A program made the position numbers and the translations under genes. Shown piece after piece: positions 6,026 through 9,283 of a DNA stretch of 9,283 bases (positions are counted from its first letter, which is position 1; each line of letters begins with the position of its first letter). This DNA comes from an uncultured Oscillibacter sp. Lineage in GTDB: Bacteria > Bacillota > Clostridia > Oscillospirales > Oscillospiraceae. The stretch spans positions 1-9,283 of the forward strand of contig CAMHBH010000086.1 of NCBI GenBank assembly GCA_946183175.1, given 5' to 3'. The notes below the pieces were generated by a model. That model saw only the letters and a program-made list of their open reading frames with translations, was not told the DNA's origin and searched no databases.

Positions 6026-6886
6026 TCAACGGCGCACAAGGGCCGTAGGGCGGTCGAACGCGCCCATACCGATATCGGCCCCCGCCGGGACGCTCACGCG
6101 CTTCAGGTTCGTACACTTCATAAAGGCCCAGTCGCCGACTTTCGCCACGCCGTCGGGTATCGCGACATACGACAGCCGCTCGCAGAACTGGAACGCGAAC
6201 TCCCCAATAGAAACCACGCTGTCCGGAAGGCGGATTTCCGGCAGGTTCTTGCAGAACTGGAACGCAAAATCGCCGATTTCCGACACGCCCTCCGGGAGTT
6301 GTACGCGCTCTAGATTCTCGCAGAACGCGAACGCCGAATTGCCGACCGCCGTCACGGTGTCGGGGAGGCGGATTTCCGACAGGGCCTTGCAGAAGGCGAA
6401 CGTAAAGTCGCCGATTTCGGTCAGGCCGCGCGGAAGTTCGACGCCCGTCAGGCTGTGGCAGTCGCGGAAGGCCCAGCCGCCGATTTGCGTCACGCCCGGC
6501 GGGATTCGCAAATCTTTCAGCGCCGTACAGCCCTGAAACGCCGAACCGCCGATAAACGTCAGGCTGTCCGGGAGTTCGACGCGTTCCAGCGCGGGGCAGT
6601 CCTGAAACGCACAGCCCCCGATTTGCGTCACGCTCGCCGGAATCCGCGCGCTTTTCAGGTTTTTATGCCCGTAGAAGGCCAGCAGTCCGACGCCCGACAC
6701 GCCCTCCCTGACGATAAGCGACGTGACTTTCTCCGGCCCCCACGGCGCGCCAATCATGCCGTCGACGGCTCCCGTACCCGACAGCGTCAGCGTACCGGAA
6801 GTGTCGAGCGTCCACGACAGCCCCTCCGCCGTCCCCGACGCCGTTTTGCGCATACGCTGGAATAATTTCAGTTGCGGGTTGTCCAC
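6026..6886 (-). CDS. BspA-type leucine-rich-repeat protein (LRR_5), compact form
   Basis: This 286-residue protein holds a short N-terminus (1-20), a LSWTLDTSGTLTLSG lead-in (23-37) and eight consecutive 23-residue LRR_5 units from about residue 79 to 262 (RIPASVTQIGGCAFQDCPAL type), then a cap ending AFDRPTALVRR. The lead-in, the repeat consensus and the final VP-GA-AF cap match the LRR gene downstream, so the two are paralogues; this one lacks the extra N-terminal domain. No signal peptide or anchor is seen. The start is GTG at 6886, supported by GAGGGAG (6894-6900) at 7-nt spacing. A longer frame to ATG 6976 is rejected because 6928-6976 is the tail of the disrupted upstream gene. It is probably the first intact gene of an LRR-LRR-SLOG operon. 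Its role is unknown; protein binding is expected from the fold. Confidence 0.9.
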   Translation of the reverse strand: MDNPQLKLFQRMRKTASGTAEGLSWTLDTSGTLTLSGTGAVDGMIGAPWGPEKVTSLIVREGVSGVGLLAFYGHKNLKSARIPASVTQIGGCAFQDCPALERVELPDSLTFIGGSAFQGCTALKDLRIPPGVTQIGGWAFRDCHSLTGVELPRGLTEIGDFTFAFCKALSEIRLPDTVTAVGNSAFAFCENLERVQLPEGVSEIGDFAFQFCKNLPEIRLPDSVVSIGEFAFQFCERLSYVAIPDGVAKVGDWAFMKCTNLKRVSVPAGADIGMGAFDRPTALVRR

Positions 6887-6893
6887 GGATTCA

Positions 6894-6900
6894 CTCCCTC
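6894..6900 (-). promoter_or_regulatory. Ribosome binding site that fixes the GTG start of the compact LRR gene
   Basis: GAGGGAG on the minus strand lies 7 nt before GTG 6886. No comparable site precedes the upstream ATG at 6976. Confidence 0.6.
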
Positions 6901-7075
6901 TCTGAAAATTGATTTTTGCGCAAGTGATTATTTCCGCAAAAACAATTTTGCATATTGGTTTTTGGAGTGCGTCCAATCCGGAAGTGGCTTTTCAGCCAGA
7001 AAGCACCATCTTATCAAATCCGCGCAGTAATCTTCAAATGTCTTTGCCTTTATTTCATAATCGCAGATATTCCAG

Positions 7076-7083
7076 CTCTCAAA
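7076..7083. repeat. Left target-site duplication CTCTCAAA
   Basis: This 8-bp sequence abuts the left inverted repeat and is repeated exactly at 7255-7262. It belonged to the coding sequence of the small arginine-rich gene. Confidence 0.9.
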
Positions 7084-7094
7084 GGCGTGTCCCA
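7084..7094 (+). repeat. Left terminal inverted repeat of the element
   Basis: GGCGTGTCCCA is perfectly inverted at 7244-7254. It is followed after 13 nt by the internal block ATAGCGAACA. Confidence 0.88.
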
Positions 7095-7169
7095 TTTTCA
7101 CCGAACAATAGCGAACATTTTTTGAAGCTCCAACTTCCCTTGGAAATTCTGATTTTTGAAGAATTTACC

Positions 7170-7397
7170 CTATATTCCCCTATTACGGCGAAAAATAGTT
7201 TGAAAAATCGGATTTTTCCTTTTGGGAAAGTGTTCGCTATATTTGGGACACGCCCTCTCAAACAGTTTTTTATAGCCCCCATACGGGGGGAAACTCTCTT
7301 TCATGTTGGCGCGCCGCACAATCCGGTTGGCATAACGCTTTGAGTATCTGCTTTTTCTATCTCCGCAACGGGGCATATGCTTATAGGAGCGGCTCAT
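7170..7397 (-). CDS. Residual 75-codon ORF of the disrupted small gene, with element-encoded tail
   Basis: What can still be translated is the genuine first 47 residues plus 28 residues (RACPKYSEHF onward) read from the element, ending at TAG 7170-7172. The tail is basic and low in complexity and shares nothing with the restored C-terminus. The ribosome site is intact, so a chimeric peptide may still be made, but its function is doubtful. Confidence 0.5.
   Translation of the reverse strand: MSRSYKHMPRCGDRKSRYSKRYANRIVRRANMKESFPPYGGYKKLFERACPKYSEHFPKRKNPIFQTIFRRNRGI
7244..7254 (-). repeat. Right terminal inverted repeat of the element
   Basis: Read on the minus strand it is GGCGTGTCCCA. It is followed after only 3 nt by ATAGCGAACA, 10 nt closer than on the left. 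Confidence 0.88.
7255..7262. repeat. Right target-site duplication CTCTCAAA
   Basis: This is an exact copy of 7076-7083 and abuts the right inverted repeat. On the coding strand it reads TTTGAGAG and encodes Phe46, Glu47 and two bases of codon 48. Confidence 0.9.
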
Positions 7398-7440
7398 AAT
7401 CGTCGCCACTTCCTTTCTAATCCGTAAGTATACGGTGTTT

Positions 7441-7456
7441 CCCCGCATATGCGGGG
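7441..7456. terminator. Perfect 16-bp palindrome after the barnase-to-CYTH operon
   Basis: CCCCGCAT is followed directly by ATGCGGGG, starting 5 nt beyond the CYTH stop on the minus strand. There is no U-tract on that strand (AAACACCG follows); on the plus strand it is followed by CATTCTTATTTT. It probably marks the operon's 3' end, or protects it. The rest of 7398-7461 contains only a TATACT-like hexamer without a -35. Confidence 0.5.
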
Positions 7457-7461
7457 CATTC

Positions 7462-7914
7462 TTATTTTGGCAAGCCGTCCCGGCTAAGCGCGGCGTTGGT
7501 AAAGGCGGGGTCGAACGTGACTTCCCGCCCGAACCAGTCCGGCGCGACAAACGCCCGCGCGGCCTCCTCCGTCGCGAACTCCACCTCCGCGAACATCAGC
7601 GGCGCAAGCGTGCCGTGGAAAATGTCCAGTTCGACGGTGTGCGCCCCCAGCGGGATTTCGTAGCGGTCTTTGACTATCCGGACGCCCTCCGTTTTCGGCA
7701 ACAGCCGCGCGTAGGCCTCCGGCGACAGTTCCAGCTCGAACTCCTCCCGCGCCAGCAGTCCGCGCCCCTTACAGGTCAGCACGTACCGCTCCCCGGCGCG
7801 GCGTATCCGGAGAACGGGGTCGGTGCAGATGTACGCCTGCTCCATGCGGACGCGCGGGAACGTGTCCAGCGCGTCCGGCAGGCGCGACACCAGAAATTTG
7901 CGTTCGATTTCCAT
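7462..7914 (-). CDS. CYTH-domain protein (triphosphate tunnel metalloenzyme family)
   Basis: This 150-residue cytoplasmic protein has the full signature of the family, in which an eight-stranded beta tunnel binds a triphosphate and divalent metals. Seen are the N-terminal ExExK (E2, E4, K6 in MEIERKF), RxR (R36, R38), K49, ExE (E60, E62), R84, ExD (E95, D97) and ExE (E110, E112). Members hydrolyse thiamine triphosphate or inorganic tripolyphosphate, or act as class IV adenylate cyclases; the sequence does not decide which. The length is typical of bacterial single-domain members. The start chosen is ATG 7914, which puts the ExExK motif at the very N-terminus as in relatives, with AGGGG 4-5 nt before it. 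A GTG at 7926, overlapping the PrsW stop as GTGA, is possible. It is the last gene of the barnase-barstar-PrsW operon and is probably translationally coupled to PrsW. Confidence 0.92.
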   Translation of the reverse strand: MEIERKFLVSRLPDALDTFPRVRMEQAYICTDPVLRIRRAGERYVLTCKGRGLLAREEFELELSPEAYARLLPKTEGVRIVKDRYEIPLGAHTVELDIFHGTLAPLMFAEVEFATEEAARAFVAPDWFGREVTFDPAFTNAALSRDGLPK

Positions 7915-7922
7915 GACGCCCC

Positions 7923-8666
7923 TCACAATCCGCGCACGATGGGCCTATCGGTTTCGGATTCGCGCTTGATAGTCCGCCACGCCCCGGCGAACATCAGAAA
8001 CACGAATACCAAAAACGTCCCGGTGGCGAAGGCCGTGCCCGACATGGCACAGGCGTCGTAGAAGCCGTGCAGAAAGACGGCAATCAGGTACCCGGCCCAC
8101 AGGCTGAATAAGGCGCTAATATGGTGTCCGCGGTTTTCGCGGAGCCGCGCGCGCCCGTAGTACATGCCCATAAAGACCGAGAAGGAGAGGTGTCCGGGGA
8201 TGGCGAGTACGGCGCGGGGGAGGGCCACGGAGAGGCCGTAGCCGAAAATATAGTAGAGGTTCTCGAAGGCGGCGAAGCCCAGCGACACGAATGCCGAATA
8301 CACCACGCCGTCGAAGCGGTAGTTGAACGAGGGGTGATTCCAGGTGGCGTTTTTCAGGAAGAAGAACTTGACGCCCTCCTCAATCACGGCGACGACGAGG
8401 AACGCAAGCAGTACGGTGTAAAGCGGGTCGCCCTGATAGAGAAAGCGTTTGAGTATCCATTCCCCGAGGCCTTCCAGCACACTCGCAAGCAACGCCGCGA
8501 CGACGCCCGAGAGGAGCAATAGAAACAGCAGTCCGGGCGGTTCGGGTTCCACGGTGTCGTGACAGTAGATGTAGTGGAGCAGGAAGGCGGCGGGGAGGAG
8601 GGCGGCGAGGATGTAAATCACCGCCGCCGGGAGAACCGGCGAAAGCTGAGGAAATGGAAAGAACAA
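7923..8666 (-). CDS. PrsW-family intramembrane metalloprotease
   Basis: This 247-residue integral membrane protein has about seven or eight hydrophobic segments. The family motifs are all present: EExxK in VIEEGVKFF (E96, E97, K100), then FDGVVYSAFVSLGFAAFENLYY with E135, then GHLSF (H159) before GMYYG, and HGFYD (H200, D204). PrsW of Bacillus subtilis performs the first cut of the anti-sigma factor RsiW; the substrate here is unknown and no anti-sigma gene is in the window. The only in-frame start near the beginning is TTG 8666, preceded by AAGGAGG (8672-8678) at 5-nt spacing; the next ATG is far inside the protein. It starts 19 nt after barstar and its stop lies 8 nt before the CYTH ATG, so it is part of one operon. 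Whether it acts on barnase, barstar or something unrelated cannot be told. Confidence 0.93.
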   Translation of the reverse strand: MFFPFPQLSPVLPAAVIYILAALLPAAFLLHYIYCHDTVEPEPPGLLFLLLLSGVVAALLASVLEGLGEWILKRFLYQGDPLYTVLLAFLVVAVIEEGVKFFFLKNATWNHPSFNYRFDGVVYSAFVSLGFAAFENLYYIFGYGLSVALPRAVLAIPGHLSFSVFMGMYYGRARLRENRGHHISALFSLWAGYLIAVFLHGFYDACAMSGTAFATGTFLVFVFLMFAGAWRTIKRESETDRPIVRGL

Positions 8667-8671
8667 AAGCG

Positions 8672-8678
8672 CCTCCTT
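8672..8678 (-). promoter_or_regulatory. Ribosome binding site supporting a TTG start for PrsW
   Basis: AAGGAGG on the minus strand lies 5 nt before TTG 8666, and there is no ATG or GTG nearby in frame. A strong site paired with a weak start codon suggests tuned expression of a membrane protease. Confidence 0.65.
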
Positions 8679-8685
8679 GTACGTG

Positions 8686-8976
8686 TCACACCTTGTCCGA
8701 GCGGGATTCCAGCGTGAGGCGGAAGTGCGGGTTTTCGGCGGCGGCGTCCCGCAGGACGGATATCAGCGAACGCGCGTAGCCGCCGAGAGCCTCTTCCAGC
8801 CGTCCGGGGTGGAGCAGGCGAAGCTCCGTGTCCTGTTTGGATTCCGTGAGGCAGTCGTAGAGCGCGTCGAGGTTGCGCCCGTACCAGGTCGGCAGGTTCA
8901 GCGCGCGGATTAAGGCGTCGTGTAATTCGTCTCTCGTGCGGATGTTGCCGCCCTCCATGACCGTAATCATCATCAT
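8686..8976 (-). CDS. Barstar-family ribonuclease inhibitor
   Basis: This 96-residue cytoplasmic protein should bind and block the barnase-type RNase encoded just upstream. The barstar core is clear: LPTWYGRNLDALYDCLTE (28-45) matches the barnase-facing helix and loop. D37 and D41 correspond to barstar Asp35 and Asp39, the latter being the key contact with the RNase active site; Trp38 of barstar is Tyr40 here. The length is close to the classical 90. The gene begins with three ATG codons in a row (8968-8976); the first is chosen, about 9 nt after AGGGGG. It starts 16 nt after the RNase stop and 19 nt before PrsW. The order toxin then antidote in one operon fits a secreted or injected RNase whose producer must protect itself. 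Confidence 0.95.
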   Translation of the reverse strand: MMMITVMEGGNIRTRDELHDALIRALNLPTWYGRNLDALYDCLTESKQDTELRLLHPGRLEEALGGYARSLISVLRDAAAENPHFRLTLESRSDKV

Positions 8977-8992
8977 TGTAAGTACCCCCTTG

Positions 8993-9283
8993 TCAAGTTG
9001 TCCCGTAAAGGAGCGTGAACGTATTGTAGTGGTCGGCGGTGTAGTAAATCAGGCCGTCGTCGGAGTATACAAGTCTCTCCGCGCCGCGACTTCTCGCGCC
9101 GAGCGTGTTAATGTCGCATTCGTGATAGGTGCGGTCGGTGGGCAGGAGTTTCTCGTAGTTGCCGAACCTGTCGCCGCCGATACACTTCCCCGGGGCGTAG
9201 TCCTCCAGAGAGCCGCCGCTCCAGCCGAGTGACTGCGCCTGTTTTTTCGTGATAAAGTTCGCGGGCAGGCGTCCGTACAGGTG
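8993..9283 (-). CDS. Barnase-family ribonuclease, C-terminal part (start outside window)
   Basis: The frame is open to the right edge, leaving 96 residues and TGA at 8993-8995. It covers nearly all of a barnase domain: LPANFITKKQAQSLGW, then GSLEDYAPGKCIGGDRFGNYEKLLP, then TYHECDINTLGARSRGAERLVYS and TADHYNTFTLLYG. Catalytic residues of barnase align as E73 to E55, R87 to R70 and H102 to H85; K27 and R83 are also kept (K13, R66). Barnase Arg59, in the guanine-recognition loop, is Tyr43 here. The enzyme should cleave RNA after guanosine. Whether it carries a secretion signal or a larger toxin-delivery region cannot be seen. The barstar-family gene follows after 16 nt, so the pair is a classic RNase and immunity operon. 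Confidence 0.95.
   Translation of the reverse strand, partial: HLYGRLPANFITKKQAQSLGWSGGSLEDYAPGKCIGGDRFGNYEKLLPTDRTYHECDINTLGARSRGAERLVYSDDGLIYYTADHYNTFTLLYGTT

Larger units (their letters stand above)
7084..7254. mobile_element. 171-bp MITE-like non-autonomous inverted-repeat element
   Basis: The ends are perfect 11-bp inverted repeats, GGCGTGTCCCA at 7084-7094 and TGGGACACGCC at 7244-7254. A second inverted block lies inside, ATAGCGAACA at 7108-7117 and TGTTCGCTAT at 7231-7240. The element is flanked by the 8-bp direct repeat CTCTCAAA. It is AT-rich, encodes no transposase, and contains small internal dyads (AAATTCT/AGAATTT at 7144-7166 and GAAAAATC/GATTTTTC). These are the marks of a miniature inverted-repeat transposable element moved in trans. 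Several insertion-sequence families make 8-bp duplications (ISL3 and IS1595 among them); I cannot assign the parent. The insertion is proven by restoring the interrupted gene on removal. Perfect ends and duplication suggest a recent event. Confidence 0.92.
6928..7397 (-). pseudogene. MSRSYKH-type small arginine-rich protein gene, split by an inverted-repeat element
   Basis: The intact 5' part encodes 47 residues starting MSRSYKHMPRCGDRKSRYSK and running through RYANRIVRRA to GGYKKLFE. This is the start of a family of short basic proteins of unknown function that I recall from Firmicutes. At codon 48 a 171-bp element (7084-7254) interrupts it. Taking out the element and one copy of the 8-bp duplication joins AG (7255-7256) to C (7075), makes Ser48, and the frame continues 48 more codons as SWNICDYEIKAKTFEDY and so on, ending at TAA 6928-6930. 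The restored product is 96 residues. The SW(N/D)ICDY segment is, from memory, a hallmark of the family, so the restoration is not chance. ATG 7397 follows AAGGAAG with about 10-nt spacing. The original stop lies 41 nt before the compact LRR gene, so it may have been the first gene of that operon. Confidence 0.9.

Noticed and set aside
6887..6976. A longer N-terminus for the compact LRR protein starting at ATG 6976.
   Set aside because: This stretch is mostly the tail of the disrupted small gene in another frame, has no ribosome site, and the residues are unlike an LRR N-terminus; GTG 6886 has a good site.
7915..7926. GTG 7926 as the CYTH start (GTGA overlap with the PrsW stop).
   Set aside because: It is not excluded, but ATG 7914 places ExExK at the N-terminus as in relatives and has AGGGG before it; it is kept as an alternative.
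7435..8061. 208-codon plus-strand ORF opposite CYTH and PrsW.
   Set aside because: It lies antisense to two genes with full active-site signatures and is low-complexity and arginine-rich.

Overview
The window looks like chromosomal DNA of a strictly anaerobic, moderately GC-rich Firmicute, most likely a gut clostridium of the Oscillospiraceae/Ruminococcaceae type. The grounds are AGGAGG-type ribosome binding sites before most genes, a reverse rubrerythrin, an EF-G paralogue of the kind I associate with clostridia, BspA-type leucine-rich-repeat (LRR) proteins, and a short arginine-rich MSRSYKH-type gene. The genus is inference.

Layout. Positions 1-244 hold an AT-richer fragment of a Rossmann (TrkA-N-like) protein that stops after its second beta strand. 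GC-rich DNA follows at once, with a charged coiled-coil protein carrying five 8-residue repeats (253-993, +). Everything after that is on the minus strand. Reading in the direction of transcription from the right edge: a barnase-family RNase (C-terminal part, 8993-9283), its barstar-family inhibitor (8686-8976), a PrsW-type intramembrane protease (7923-8666) and a CYTH triphosphate-tunnel protein (7462-7914) form one tight operon. Then comes a small MSRSYKH-type gene (6928-7397) broken by a 171-bp inverted-repeat element, two BspA-type LRR proteins 17 nt apart (6026-6886 and 4581-6008), and a SLOG/DUF1273 protein (4044-4553). An EF-G-like GTPase (1941-3923) and a reverse rubrerythrin (1125-1667) follow as separate units, each with promoter-like and terminator-like sequence in front.

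The clearest discovery is a non-autonomous mobile element (MITE-like) at 7084-7254. It has 11-bp perfect terminal inverted repeats, a second internal 10-bp inverted block, and a perfect 8-bp target duplication. Removing the element and one duplicate on paper restores a 96-codon reading frame that continues with the residues SWNICDY, which I recall as typical of this small-protein family. The insertion is therefore shown by the sequence itself.

How the genes may work together: barnase and barstar are a toxin and antidote pair. PrsW and CYTH are co-transcribed with them, but no functional link can be shown here. The two LRR proteins lack signal peptides and anchors and so look cytoplasmic. They share an operon with a SLOG protein, a fold often used to bind nucleotides, which is suggestive but unproven. 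The EF-G paralogue lacks the canonical NKxD motif. No tRNA, rRNA or CRISPR array is visible.
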